DNA from: Burkholderiales bacterium
GTDB taxonomy: Bacteria; Pseudomonadota; Gammaproteobacteria; Burkholderiales; Burkholderiaceae_F
Length of the DNA: 43,886 nt
Assembly: GCA_020355165.1 (NCBI GenBank)
Contig: CP070661.1
Coordinates: forward strand, 175,129 to 219,014
Direction of reading: 5' to 3'
Below are positions 27,493 to 36,973 of this stretch, in pieces. Within the stretch, counting starts at the first letter, position 1, and each line of letters begins with the position of its first letter. The position numbers and the translations under genes are program-made. Under the pieces are notes generated by a model. It saw nothing but the letters and a program-made list of their open reading frames with translations. It was not told the DNA's origin and did no database searches.

Positions 27493-28146
27493 ATGGAAGG
27501 CCGCCACACGGTGCTGGTGGTCGACGATCACCCGCTGTTCCGCAAGGGCGTCGTCCAGCTGCTGGCGATGGAGCCGTCGATCGAGGTGATCGGCGAGGCC
27601 GGCAATCGCGTCGAGGCGCTGGCACTGGTGCAGCGGCACGAGCCGGACCTGACCCTGCTCGACCTGAACCTGAAGGCCGAGAGCGGGCTCGACATTCTCG
27701 CCGCGATCAAGGCCGACGATCCGTCGCGCCGCGTCGTCATGCTGACGGTGTCGGACGCCGCCGAGGACCTGATGGGGGCGATCCGCGCCGGCGCCGACGG
27801 CTACCTGCTCAAGGACATGGAGCCCGAGCAGCTGCTCGACCGGGTGCGTGCCTCGCTGGCCGGCGAGACGGTGATCGGCCCGGCGCTGGCGGCGCGGCTG
27901 GCCGGCGCGCTGCGGCAGGAGGCGCAGGACTCGGCCGGCGGCGCGAAGCGCGACCTCGGGCTGCTGACCGACCGCGAACAGCAGGTGCTGCGCTGCCTGG
28001 CCGACGGCCAGAGCAACAAGCGCATCGCCCGCTCGCTGTCGATCACCGAAGGCACGGTCAAGGTCCACGTGAAGAACCTGCTGAAGAAGCTCAGCTTCCG
28101 CTCGCGCGTCGAAGCGGCGGTGTGGATGGCGCAGCAGCCGCACTGA
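27493..28146 (+). CDS. narL: nitrate/nitrite response regulator NarL
   Basis: A 217-residue response regulator paired with NarX. The receiver domain has the acidic pair D11-D12 (VVDDHPLFRKG) and the phosphorylation site D57 (LTLLDLNLK). The C-terminal LuxR/GerE DNA-binding domain reads LTDREQQVLRCLADG then GTVKVHVKNLLKKL. The ATG at 27493 directly follows the narX TGA; the longer open frame overlaps narX and is rejected. Phospho-NarL is known to activate nar and repress alternative pathways in other proteobacteria. Confidence 0.95.
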   Translation: MEGRHTVLVVDDHPLFRKGVVQLLAMEPSIEVIGEAGNRVEALALVQRHEPDLTLLDLNLKAESGLDILAAIKADDPSRRVVMLTVSDAAEDLMGAIRAGADGYLLKDMEPEQLLDRVRASLAGETVIGPALAARLAGALRQEAQDSAGGAKRDLGLLTDREQQVLRCLADGQSNKRIARSLSITEGTVKVHVKNLLKKLSFRSRVEAAVWMAQQPH

Positions 28147-28273
28147 CGTTGCAGCGCGGCGACCCAGGGGCGTCAGCTGGGCTGGCACTCACCGGCGGCG
28201 AGTGCTGCGTTGCATCTTGCCTATGCTTTGTGGACGATGCCGGCAAGCGATTTGCCTGTCATCATCGTGATGC

Positions 28274-28295
28274 GCGCGCCTTGTGCAAGGCGCGC
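28274..28295. repeat. perfect 10-bp inverted repeat in the AAA+ ATPase leader
   Basis: The arms GCGCGCCTTG and CAAGGCGCGC are exact reverse complements separated by 2 bp, making a near-continuous palindrome 26 bp before the ATG of the AAA+ gene and 15 bp before its Shine-Dalgarno (GGAGG). No T tract follows, so it is not a simple terminator. It could be an mRNA hairpin or an operator. Confidence 0.5.
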
Positions 28296-28321
28296 CGCGG
28301 CTGCACTTAACGGAGGTTGTC

Positions 28322-29320
28322 ATGACGACATCGGCAAACCTGCCTGCGGCACGTCCGGCGATCTCCATTGCCGGCTTCAAGAACGTCTACCACGTGCCGC
28401 GCGTCGAGGAAGCGCTCAGCGGCCTGCAGGAGCTCGGCGCCGGTGCCAGCGATGCCCTGAAGTCGACCTACGTGAAGATGATCAAGGCCGGCGGCCAGCG
28501 CTTCACGATCAAGCCCTCGGCACTGCCCGACATCGATGCGCTGATCGAGGAGCTGCCCAATTTCGAGGCGCCGCTGGAGGACATCCGCCGCCAGTTGGCA
28601 CTGTGCCTGTCGAGCGACGACCCGCTCGACCTGGAGCCGATGCTGCTGCTCGGCGACCCCGGCATCGGCAAGACCCACTTCGCGCGCCGGCTGGCCAGGC
28701 TGCTCGGCACCGGATGCTCGTTCATCGGCATGAGCTCGCTGACGGCCGGCTGGATCCTGTCCGGCGCCTCGGCGCAGTGGAAGAACGCCAAGCCGGGCAA
28801 GGTCTTCGAGGCGCTGGTGCACGGCGACTACGCCAACCCGCTGATCATCGTCGACGAGATCGACAAGGCCGGCGGCGACGCGCAGTACGACCCGCTCGGC
28901 AGCCTGTACACGCTGCTCGAGCACGACACCGCCCGCGAATTCGTCGACGAGTTCGCCGAGGTGCCGATCGATGCCTCCGACGTCGTCTGGATCGCCACCG
29001 CCAACGAGGCGCGGGCGATTCCCGAGCCGATCCTCAATCGTGTCAACGTCTACGAGATCGAGCCGCCCGATGCCGACGGCGCGCGGCGCATTGCCCGCGG
29101 CATCTACCGCGAACTGCGCGACGAACACAGCTGGGGCCAGCAGTTCCCGGAGGAACCGCCGCCGGCGACGATCGAAAAGCTGGCGCAGCTGAAGCCGCGC
29201 GAGATGCGGCGCGTGCTGCTGGCTGCCTTCGGCAATGCCAAGCTGGCGCAGCGGCACGAGGTGCTGGCCGAGGACGTCACCGCCGAGCGCGTCGTGCGCA
29301 AGGCGCGCATCGGCTTCTAG
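28322..29320 (+). CDS. AAA+ ATPase related to the Lon ATPase module
   Basis: A 332-residue cytoplasmic AAA+ protein. An N-terminal ~95-residue helical region is followed by Walker A GDPGIGKTHFAR and Walker B LIIVDEIDKAGG. A sensor-1-like segment WIATANEARAIPEPILNRV includes the probable arginine finger. The DEIDK and PILNR signatures resemble the ATPase module of Lon, but no Lon protease domain follows. The ATG at 28322 has GGAGG upstream and is preferred to the in-frame start at 28283, which falls inside the leader hairpin. It lies 175 bp after narL in the same direction. The function is unknown; a remodelling chaperone is an inference. Confidence 0.75.
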   Translation: MTTSANLPAARPAISIAGFKNVYHVPRVEEALSGLQELGAGASDALKSTYVKMIKAGGQRFTIKPSALPDIDALIEELPNFEAPLEDIRRQLALCLSSDDPLDLEPMLLLGDPGIGKTHFARRLARLLGTGCSFIGMSSLTAGWILSGASAQWKNAKPGKVFEALVHGDYANPLIIVDEIDKAGGDAQYDPLGSLYTLLEHDTAREFVDEFAEVPIDASDVVWIATANEARAIPEPILNRVNVYEIEPPDADGARRIARGIYRELRDEHSWGQQFPEEPPPATIEKLAQLKPREMRRVLLAAFGNAKLAQRHEVLAEDVTAERVVRKARIGF

Positions 29321-29429
29321 GGTCGGCCGGCCTGGCGCTGCGGCGGACGTTGGTCTGGCCGCAGGCCAATGCGTGGACCGTGGGCAGCGCGCTGTAGAGC
29401 GGCGGCCAGCCCGCCGCAGCCGCGCGGCG

Positions 29430-29897
29430 CTATCGCCTAGGCTGCGCGGCAGCGATGCGGCGGTACACCGGACCCCAGACCGGGTGGCCCACCTCGGTGT
29501 CGCTGAGGGAGAAGTGCGGGTCGGTGGCAAAGGCGCTGGCGAAGCTCGACTCGCATTCGGCGATGCGGTCGAAGGCGCAGGCGATGAAGGCGATGTACTT
29601 GTAGGCGACGGCGCGGTCGCGCCGGTCGGCAAGCCCTTGGTCCAGTGCCCGCCGCAGCGCCTCCTCGGATCGCTCGAACGACGCTTCCTCGTACAGGCGG
29701 ATGCCGTCGACCAGCGAGCGCTCGGCCGGCTGCAGGTACAGCGCCGCGACGCTGGCCGTCGGCGGGGCGGCCGGGGCCGGTGGCGGCGGCGCGAAGGTCT
29801 CGCAGGCCGACAGCAGGAGCGTCGCCAGCGCGAGGGCGACGGCGCCGGGCGGCCGAGAGGCAGGCGGCGGTAGCGGCTTGTCGCGCGGACCGATCAT
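29430..29897 (-). CDS. TssQ-like (type VI secretion-associated) lipoprotein
   Basis: A 155-residue lipoprotein. The signal peptide ends in the lipobox LLSAC, with Cys32 as the lipidation site, followed by a proline/alanine linker. The rest looks like a short TPR-type helical domain, with ALRRALDQGLADRRDRAVAYKYIAFI and the ending GHPVWGPVYRRI. This C-terminal pattern resembles the TssQ family of lipoproteins associated with type VI secretion in betaproteobacteria; the assignment is from memory of the family and should be treated as likely. It follows the kinase gene by 98 bp. No tss genes are in the window. Confidence 0.6.
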   Translation of the reverse strand: MIGPRDKPLPPPASRPPGAVALALATLLLSACETFAPPPPAPAAPPTASVAALYLQPAERSLVDGIRLYEEASFERSEEALRRALDQGLADRRDRAVAYKYIAFIACAFDRIAECESSFASAFATDPHFSLSDTEVGHPVWGPVYRRIAAAQPRR

Positions 29898-29995
29898 TGG
29901 CTGTGACGCTGGTCGGGACGAGCCGAGCGTATCGCGCAACGCGGCGGGCGGCCAATGGTCCTGGCCCGCGCAGCAGGCCGCCGCCGCGGCGGCCG

Positions 29996-31381
29996 CTAGA
30001 AGCGATGGCGCAGCGTCTTGGTCTCGCCGGCCTTGACCTCGATGCGTGCCTGCAGCGGCGGCGCGTCGCCGTTGCGCACCTCGATCGAGTACGAGCCGGG
30101 CCGCAGACGCAGCGTGGTCAGCGGCGGCGACACGCCGCGACGCTCGCCGTCGACCAGCACTTCGCCCCAGGGCGTGATCGCCAGCGTCACCAGCCCGTCG
30201 GCGGGCGGCGCCGGCACTGCCGGTGCCGCGCGGCGGGCCACCGGCGCAGCGGTCGCCTTGGCCGCCGCCGCAGGCGGCTCGGCCGGTTCGACGGGCCGGG
30301 CGGGCTCGGGCGCAACGGCGCGCGCCTCCGGCGCCACCGGGGCGCTGGCCGCCGGCGGGGGTTCCTCCCGTGCGCGCCACCAGCCCGCACCGACAGCGAG
30401 CAGCACCGCGCCGGCCAGCGCCAGCCACAGGGCGCGACGGCGATGCCTCGCCTCCGGCGCCCGGCCGTCAGCGGCCGTCACATCGGCCTGCTCTCTGCCC
30501 GCCTCGCGGGTGCCGGAGAATGCCGCCAGGTCGTCGCGCAGTTCGCCGGCGGTCTGGTAGCGGACCTCGATGTCCTTGGCCAGCGCCTTGCGGATGATGC
30601 GCACCAGCTCGGGCGGCGCGTCCGGCCGCAGATCGGCGACCGGCAGCGGTTCTTCGCCGACGAGGCGGGCCAGCAGCTCGTCGACGCTCGGCGCGTCGAA
30701 CGCCCGCCGGCCGGTGACCATCTCGTAGAGGATCGCGCCGAGCGAGAAGACGTCGCTGCGCGCGTCGATCGGCGCGCCGCGCGCCTGCTCCGGGGACATG
30801 TAGTTGGGCGTGCCGATCAGCTGCGTCGGCTGCGCGGCATCCTGCTCGCTGCGCGGCAGGGCGACGCCGAAGTCGAGCACCTTCGGCTTCATCTCGCGCG
30901 ACAGGAAGATGTTGCTTGGCTTGATGTCGCGATGGATCAGGCCGCGCTTGTGCGCGTAGTGCACCGCGTCGGCGATGCGGGCCATCAGCGCCGCCGCCTG
31001 GCGCACGCCCAGCCGCGAGCCGGCGTACAAGTACTCGTGCAGGTCGCGGCCGTGCAGCCGCTCCATGGCGATGTAGGCAAGCGTGTCGGTGCGCCCGGCG
31101 TCGAAGACGGTGACGATGTGCGGGTGGTTCAGCCCGGCGACCGCGCGCGCCTCCTTGATGAACTCGGCCTCCGCCCGCTCGCGTCGGCGGTCGTTGACGG
31201 CGAGCGGGATCGCCTTGATGGCCACCTCGCGACCGAGCACGGGGTCGTGCGCGGCATAGACGACGCCGTTGGCGCCGCGACCGATCTCGCCGACCACGGT
31301 GAAGCGGCCGATCGTTGCCGGCGGCGGCGTCAGCAGCGCGGCCAGGTCGACGCCTGTGGTGACTGTCGGCGGGGTCTGCAT
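29996..31381 (-). CDS. membrane Ser/Thr protein kinase with C-terminal PEGA-like domain
   Basis: A 461-residue Hanks-type kinase. The catalytic domain (about residues 26-290) has the glycine loop GRGANG (34-39), the ATP lysine K56 (VAIKAI), the catalytic loop HRDIKPSNIF, LDFGVA and GTPNYMSPEQA, so it should be active. After a basic stretch there is one membrane span (about 323-345), then a proline/alanine-rich linker. A C-terminal PEGA-like beta domain (LVTLAITPWGEVLVDGERRG) ends the chain, probably in the periplasm. It precedes the TssQ-like lipoprotein gene. The pairing suggests envelope or secretion control, as with PpkA kinases of type VI systems, but that is inference. Confidence 0.85.
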   Translation of the reverse strand: MQTPPTVTTGVDLAALLTPPPATIGRFTVVGEIGRGANGVVYAAHDPVLGREVAIKAIPLAVNDRRRERAEAEFIKEARAVAGLNHPHIVTVFDAGRTDTLAYIAMERLHGRDLHEYLYAGSRLGVRQAAALMARIADAVHYAHKRGLIHRDIKPSNIFLSREMKPKVLDFGVALPRSEQDAAQPTQLIGTPNYMSPEQARGAPIDARSDVFSLGAILYEMVTGRRAFDAPSVDELLARLVGEEPLPVADLRPDAPPELVRIIRKALAKDIEVRYQTAGELRDDLAAFSGTREAGREQADVTAADGRAPEARHRRRALWLALAGAVLLAVGAGWWRAREEPPPAASAPVAPEARAVAPEPARPVEPAEPPAAAAKATAAPVARRAAPAVPAPPADGLVTLAITPWGEVLVDGERRGVSPPLTTLRLRPGSYSIEVRNGDAPPLQARIEVKAGETKTLRHRF

Positions 31382-31531
31382 CGCGAAAATTATCTCATCG
31401 GCCTCCGCGCCCGAGCGGGCGCCGATCCGTTCGGACGACGCGGTCGTCGGCGAGGCGGGCAGGCGGCGAGGGCCGAGCGGATCAGCCGATCCGCAGCGCA
31501 GCGCGGGGCAGGGCGCGAGGCGGCCGCGCCC

Positions 31532-31537
31532 TACAAT
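31532..31537 (+). promoter_or_regulatory. candidate -10 element for the DUF47–pit genes
   Basis: TACAAT (context CCTACAATCGG), a -10 form common in betaproteobacterial promoters, lies 60 bp before the GTG of the DUF47 gene. No good -35 hexamer was found at 16-18 bp. Confidence 0.35.
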
Positions 31538-31596
31538 CGGCCCACGATCGATACGACGCCAAGATGGGCGCGCGAGCGCGGCCCGGGAGAACCCAA

Positions 31597-32241
31597 GTGT
31601 TCAGCAAGCTGCTGCCGCGCGAAGGCAATTTCTTCACGCTGTTCAACCAGCACGCCGATCGCCTGGTCGAGGGCTCGCGCGCCTTCCTGGCGATGGTTCA
31701 GAACTACGGCGATGCCGCCAAGCGCGAGCAGTACGCGGCGGCGGTCGATGCCGCCGAGCGTGCCGCCGACAAGATCACCGCCGAGGTCCAGCGCAGCCTG
31801 CACCGCACCTTCATCACGCCGATCGACCGCGAGCAGATCCACGGCCTGATCAACGGCATGGACGACATCCTCGACCTGCTGCAGGACACCAGCGAGGTGA
31901 TGTCGCTGTACGACCTGCGCCGGATCGGCGCCGACGTCATGCGCCTGACCGAGATCTCGGTGCGCTGCTGCGAGCGGGTGCGGGAGGTCGTCAAGCTGCT
32001 GTCCAGCCTGTCGCAGTCGGATGTGTCGCGGGCGGTGCTGAAGACCTGCGAGGAGATCGACCAGCTGGAGTCGGACGCCGACCGCGAGATGCGCGGCGCG
32101 ATGTCGCGCCTGTTCCGCGAGGAGCCCGACACACGCGAACTGATCAAGCTGAAGGCGGTGTACGAGCATCTGGAGTCGATTTCCGACCGCTGCGAGGACG
32201 TCGCCAACCTGGTCGAAGGCATCGTGCTCGAGCACTCCTGA
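31597..32241 (+). CDS. DUF47/PhoU-like Pit accessory protein
   Basis: A 214-residue all-helical protein of the DUF47 (PhoU-like) family, nearly always encoded beside Pit phosphate permeases and thought to modulate them. It begins FSKLLPREGNFFTLFNQHAD, and its helices include DREQIHGLINGMDDILDLLQ and SISDRCEDVANLVEGIVLEHS, both family-typical. The start is a GTG at 31597 with GGGAGA seven bases upstream. An in-frame ATG at 31564 would add an arginine-rich, non-conserved stretch and is less likely. It precedes pit by 21 bp. Confidence 0.9.
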   Translation: MFSKLLPREGNFFTLFNQHADRLVEGSRAFLAMVQNYGDAAKREQYAAAVDAAERAADKITAEVQRSLHRTFITPIDREQIHGLINGMDDILDLLQDTSEVMSLYDLRRIGADVMRLTEISVRCCERVREVVKLLSSLSQSDVSRAVLKTCEEIDQLESDADREMRGAMSRLFREEPDTRELIKLKAVYEHLESISDRCEDVANLVEGIVLEHS

Positions 32242-32262
32242 ACCGGCGGCGGAGGCGGACCG

Positions 32263-33273
<1,011 letters not shown>

Positions 33274-33282
33274 CCGGCACGC

Positions 33283-34458
33283 TCAGCCGCGCGAGAAGAC
33301 GATCGACTCGCGCGTCAGCAGCCTTGCCTGCGCAAACAGGCAGGCAGCCAGGCCGGCGATGCAGACCAGGGTCGGCAGCCACAGGTCGAGCGCCGACAGC
33401 GGTTCGCCGCGCAGGGCCTTCATCAGCACGGCGAGCTGCGCCACCGAGGGCACGAGCAGCTGCCACACCGAGTCGCGCACGGTCAGGAAGATCGGCACGA
33501 CCGCCGAGAACTGCGCCGCCATGGCGATGTAGCTGACGTAGGTCTGCGCTTCCTTGTGCGTGCGGCCGAAGGTCGCGGCAAGCATGTTGACGGCAGCCAT
33601 CAGCGCGGCGAACGGCAGCAGCAGCACGAGGAACAGCCACAGCTCGCGCGCGCCCAGCTGCATCAGCGCCGACAGCGTCTCGCTTCTGATCAGCCGGATC
33701 GACACCAGGAAGCCGGCCAGGGTCAGCAGCACGATCGCCACCGAGTAGAGCATCACGACGGCCCACTTGCCGAGCACGATCGCCCACGCCGGCACCGGGT
33801 TCATCAGCAGCGGCTCGAGCGAGCCGCGCTCGCGCTCGCCGGCACTGACGTCGATCGCCACCGCCAGCGCGCCGACGATGGCGACGATCAGCGCTGCCCA
33901 GGGCACGATGAACAGCAGCCGCGCGCCGCGCGCCTGCGCGGCGGCGAGGTTGCGCTCCTGCACCTCGATCGCCGCCATCACCCGCGGGCTGACGCCGCGG
34001 GCAAGCAGGCGCTGCGTGCCGAGCTCGCGGTTGAAGGCCTGCAGGGTGCGCAACGTCGCACTGACCAGCGGCTGCGCGCGGTCATGGCTCTCGTCGTAGG
34101 CGACGTCGACCGCCACCGTCTCGCCGCGAGCCAGCTTCTCCTCGAAGTCCTCGGGCGGCAGCACCACGGCGTTCTGCAGCCGGCCGGAGCGCAGCTGCTC
34201 GCTCCAGTCGGCGGGCGCGGCGAGCACGCTGGCGCCCGCCCGCTGCAGGAAGTTGACCAGCGTCGGTGCCCGCTCCTGCGCGACCACCACGATCTCGCGC
34301 TTGCTCACCCGCTCCTCGATGCCGGAGACGAGGTTCGACACCAGGGTGAACACCACCGGGCCCGACAGCAGCGCCATCGTCAGGGCGATCGTCAGCGCCC
34401 GGCGGTCGCGCAGGGCGTCGCTGAGCTCCTTGCGGAAGACGGCCCAGGCGGCGTTCAC
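33283..34458 (-). CDS. NatB-like ABC transporter permease
   Basis: A 391-residue ABC-2-type permease resembling NatB, the membrane half of a sodium or drug exporter. One span lies near the N-terminus (about residues 20-45), followed by a large extracytoplasmic domain of about 130 residues containing PPEDFEEKLARGE. Five further spans follow, starting at LLFIVPWAALIVAIVGALAV, with the DVSAGERERGSLEPLLMNPV coupling motif typical of NatB/ABC-2 proteins. The GTG start at 34458 overlaps the stop of the ATPase gene (GTGA). The substrate is unknown. Confidence 0.86.
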   Translation of the reverse strand: MNAAWAVFRKELSDALRDRRALTIALTMALLSGPVVFTLVSNLVSGIEERVSKREIVVVAQERAPTLVNFLQRAGASVLAAPADWSEQLRSGRLQNAVVLPPEDFEEKLARGETVAVDVAYDESHDRAQPLVSATLRTLQAFNRELGTQRLLARGVSPRVMAAIEVQERNLAAAQARGARLLFIVPWAALIVAIVGALAVAIDVSAGERERGSLEPLLMNPVPAWAIVLGKWAVVMLYSVAIVLLTLAGFLVSIRLIRSETLSALMQLGARELWLFLVLLLPFAALMAAVNMLAATFGRTHKEAQTYVSYIAMAAQFSAVVPIFLTVRDSVWQLLVPSVAQLAVLMKALRGEPLSALDLWLPTLVCIAGLAACLFAQARLLTRESIVFSRG

Positions 34459-35216
34459 GCGGCGCCCCGCGCAGGTGGCGCCAGCGCCAGGCTGACGAAG
34501 GCGTCCTCGAGCGAGTCGCAGCCCGACTTCTCGCGCAGCCCGGCGGCGGTGCCGTGCGCCACCGAGCGGCCGCGCGCGACGATCACGATCTGGTCGGACA
34601 GCGCCTCCACTTCCTGCATGATGTGGGTCGAGAACAGCAGGCACTTGCCGGCGGCGCGCAGCTGCAGCAGCAGCCGCCGCAGCGCGCGTGTCGACATCAC
34701 GTCGAGCCCCGTGGTCGGCTCGTCGAGGATCAGGTGCTGCGGGTCGTGGATCAGGGCCCGCGCCAGCGCCACCTTCATCCTCTCGCCGGTGGAGAAGCCG
34801 TCGACCCGGCGGTCGAGCAGCGCCCCCATGTCGAGCACTTCGGCCAGTTCGGCGAGGCGGCGCGCCGCCGCGGCGGCCGGCACGCCGCGCAGCCGGGCGT
34901 AGTAGTCGATGTTCTCCCTTGCGGTCAGGCGGACGTACAGGCCGCGCGCATCGGACAGCACGCCGGTGGCAGCGCGCACCGCCCGCGGATCGTCGGTGAC
35001 GTCGACCCCGCCGAGCCGCGCCTGCCCCGCATCGGGCCGCATCAGCGTCGCCAGGATGCGCAGCGTGGTCGTCTTGCCGGCGCCGTTGGGGCCGAGCAGC
35101 GCCGTGATCGCCCCGTCGGGCGCGGTGAAGCTCACGTCGGCGACCGCCGGCACGCGCCGCCGCCGGCGGCCGCTGCCGGACTCGAACGACTTGGCGAGTT
35201 GGGCGACCTCGATCAT
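34455..35216 (-). CDS. NatA-like ABC transporter ATP-binding protein
   Basis: A 253-residue ABC ATPase with Walker A GPNGAGKTT and the DARGLYVRLTARENI segment of NatA-type proteins. The ABC signature is a modified FSTGERMKVALARALI (STGER in place of LSGGQ), followed by Walker B LILDEPTTGLD and the switch FSTHIMQEVE. The S-T-G-E-R signature is usual for the NatA/CcmA-like group. The ATG at 35216 overlaps the upstream hydrolase stop (ATGA), and the stop overlaps the permease start, so all three genes are coupled. Confidence 0.91.
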   Translation of the reverse strand: MIEVAQLAKSFESGSGRRRRRVPAVADVSFTAPDGAITALLGPNGAGKTTTLRILATLMRPDAGQARLGGVDVTDDPRAVRAATGVLSDARGLYVRLTARENIDYYARLRGVPAAAAARRLAELAEVLDMGALLDRRVDGFSTGERMKVALARALIHDPQHLILDEPTTGLDVMSTRALRRLLLQLRAAGKCLLFSTHIMQEVEALSDQIVIVARGRSVAHGTAAGLREKSGCDSLEDAFVSLALAPPARGAA

Positions 35217-36661
35217 GGCGCGTCGGTCTGCGGCGGCCGGAAGAACGGCGGCGCCGGCAGCGTTTCCAGGCAGCCACCGTCGATGCCGTCGAAGCCCGCC
35301 TGGCGGATGAACCGCTGCACCAGTTCGGGCGCGCAGCCTTGCATCGACACGCCGTGGCCGAGGTTGGGCGCCACCAGGTGGCGCGCCTTCGGCAGGGCGG
35401 CGGCGATCGACTCGGCGTGTCGTGGCGGCGTGGCCGGGTCGACCCCGCCGGACAGAAGCAGTACCGGCGCAGCTGCCGCCGGCGTGCGGTAGAAGCCGTC
35501 CGGTGGTGCTTGCACCGGCACTTCGCGGCAGGCGCGCCGGTACATGTCGAGCACAGCGGTGCCGAATCGCGTGGCGGCAGCGGCGGCCTCGGCGGCGGCG
35601 TCGACGCGGGGCAGGTCTTCGGCGCAGATGACGGCGAAATGCATGCCCTCGGCGAAGTTCTCGCTGACGCTGCCGCCCACCGCCAGCGCCAGCGTCACCA
35701 GCGGCGCGTAGTCGGCGTCGGCCGCCTGGAAGAGCGTGAACGGAAGCACCGCCGCCAGCTGCGGCGCGTAAAGCGGTGCCCGCAGCAGGTTGGCCAGTGC
35801 GGCGCGGTCGAGCCGCGCCGCCAGCGGCTGCCCGGACAGCGGGTGCCTGACCTCGATATCGACGCCCGTTCCCATGGCCTGCAGCAGGCGGTCGATCGAG
35901 CCGCCGAGGTCCGGGTAGCGCGCACGGCAGTCGGCGGCGGCCTCGCAGCGGGCGATCAGCTGCTTCAGCGAGCGCTCGCCGTCGACGGCGAAACTCGCCG
36001 GCAGCTGCATCGACGCCGGCGCCACGCCGTCGAGCACCGCGCTGCGGACGCGCTCGGGAAACTGGCGCAGGTACTCGAGCGCCGCGCGGGTGCCGTACGA
36101 GGCGCCCCACAGATTGATGCGTGCGTAGCCGAGCACGGCACGCACCGCCTCCACATCGGCCATGGCGATGCTGGTCGAGTACTGCGCCAGGTCGTTGGCG
36201 CCGCGCAGCCGCCGCAGGCAGTCGGCCAGCTGCGCGGCCTGTCGCTCGCTGTCGAGCGACTCGGCCAGCGGCGCGGCGCGCTCCGGCGGCCGGCAGCCGA
36301 GCGGGTTGGACCGCCCGGTGCCGCGCTGGTCGACGAAGACGAGGTCACGCCGGGCGTTCAAAGGCGCCAGCAGGGGCTGCAGCTGGCCGGCGACGCTCAT
36401 GGCGCTCTGACCGGGGCCGCCGGCGAAGACGAACACCGGGTCGGGCAACTTGTCGCGCGCCACCGCCGGCTGCACCGCGAAGTGGACCGTGATCCGGCGA
36501 CCGGATGCGGCGCGCGGATTCTCCGGCACCTCGATGCGGCCGCAGCGGACTTCCCGCGCGACGCCTTTCAGTCGGCAGCCCTCGAGCGTCGGGATCGATT
36601 GCGCCTGCGCCGCGAGCGCCGCCGCGGTCAGGCCGGCAAGCAGGATAGGACGAAGGTTCAC
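35213..36661 (-). CDS. exported alpha/beta-hydrolase, S33 (tripeptidyl/prolyl aminopeptidase)-like
   Basis: A 482-residue exported hydrolase. A signal peptide (MNLRPILLAGLTAAALAAQA) suggests the periplasm. The oxyanion-hole region FAGGPGQSA is followed by VFVDQRGTGRSNPLGC, characteristic of S33 peptidases. The nucleophile elbow is GASYGT with Ser188. An Asp in SGGVDPATPP and a His in NLGHGVS complete the probable triad. The C-terminal TAP-like region carries paired cysteines that may form disulphides. It is likely a periplasmic aminopeptidase for short peptides. It is first in a coupled run with the NatAB-like exporter, an uncommon partnership. Confidence 0.86.
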   Translation of the reverse strand: MNLRPILLAGLTAAALAAQAQSIPTLEGCRLKGVAREVRCGRIEVPENPRAASGRRITVHFAVQPAVARDKLPDPVFVFAGGPGQSAMSVAGQLQPLLAPLNARRDLVFVDQRGTGRSNPLGCRPPERAAPLAESLDSERQAAQLADCLRRLRGANDLAQYSTSIAMADVEAVRAVLGYARINLWGASYGTRAALEYLRQFPERVRSAVLDGVAPASMQLPASFAVDGERSLKQLIARCEAAADCRARYPDLGGSIDRLLQAMGTGVDIEVRHPLSGQPLAARLDRAALANLLRAPLYAPQLAAVLPFTLFQAADADYAPLVTLALAVGGSVSENFAEGMHFAVICAEDLPRVDAAAEAAAAATRFGTAVLDMYRRACREVPVQAPPDGFYRTPAAAAPVLLLSGGVDPATPPRHAESIAAALPKARHLVAPNLGHGVSMQGCAPELVQRFIRQAGFDGIDGGCLETLPAPPFFRPPQTDAP

Positions 36662-36973
36662 GGAATGGTCGTGTGCTGCCGGCTACCCTAAACGGTTCGG
36701 CGCGGCCGTTGCGCGCCGCGCGATGGACGACGGCCCGTTCGGGTCGAACGGCCGCCGCCGGGCGCCGGTCCCACTGGCGCCGTTCGCCCGGTCGGTCGTT
36801 CGTCGGCCGGGACTGCCGCGGCGGCCGCCATCGTGCCGGGCCCGGCGGCCGGCAGGGCCGGGGTCAGCGGAGGAGAACAGGCGTGCATGGTTCGCGCAGG
36901 GGCCGAGGCGTCGGGTGCAGGGCGGTCCCACTGTAACGGATGGACCTCGTCTGCCGGTGCCTACAATCGCCGG
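36662..36973. other. 312-bp divergent region, hydrolase / EamA gene
   Basis: No gene is supported. The plus-strand frame of the EamA gene is open back to 36833 with an ATG at 36887, but the added residues are unlike a membrane protein N-terminus. A TACAAT -10-like hexamer lies at 36962-36967. The rest is GC-rich sequence without recognisable sites. Confidence 0.45.
36962..36967 (+). promoter_or_regulatory. candidate -10 element for the EamA transporter gene
   Basis: TACAAT ends 6 bp before the GTG at 36974, so transcription would start at or next to the start codon, giving a leaderless mRNA. TGGACC at 36941-36946 is a weak -35 candidate with a short 15-bp spacer. Confidence 0.35.

Noticed and set aside
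28261..28300. Rho-independent terminator after narL
   Set aside because: The palindrome is strong but there is no T tract, and it lies just before the ribosome-binding site of the next gene.
28322..29320. MoxR-type AAA+ ATPase
   Set aside because: The DEIDK and PILNR-type signatures resemble Lon more than MoxR, and no VWA-domain gene follows.
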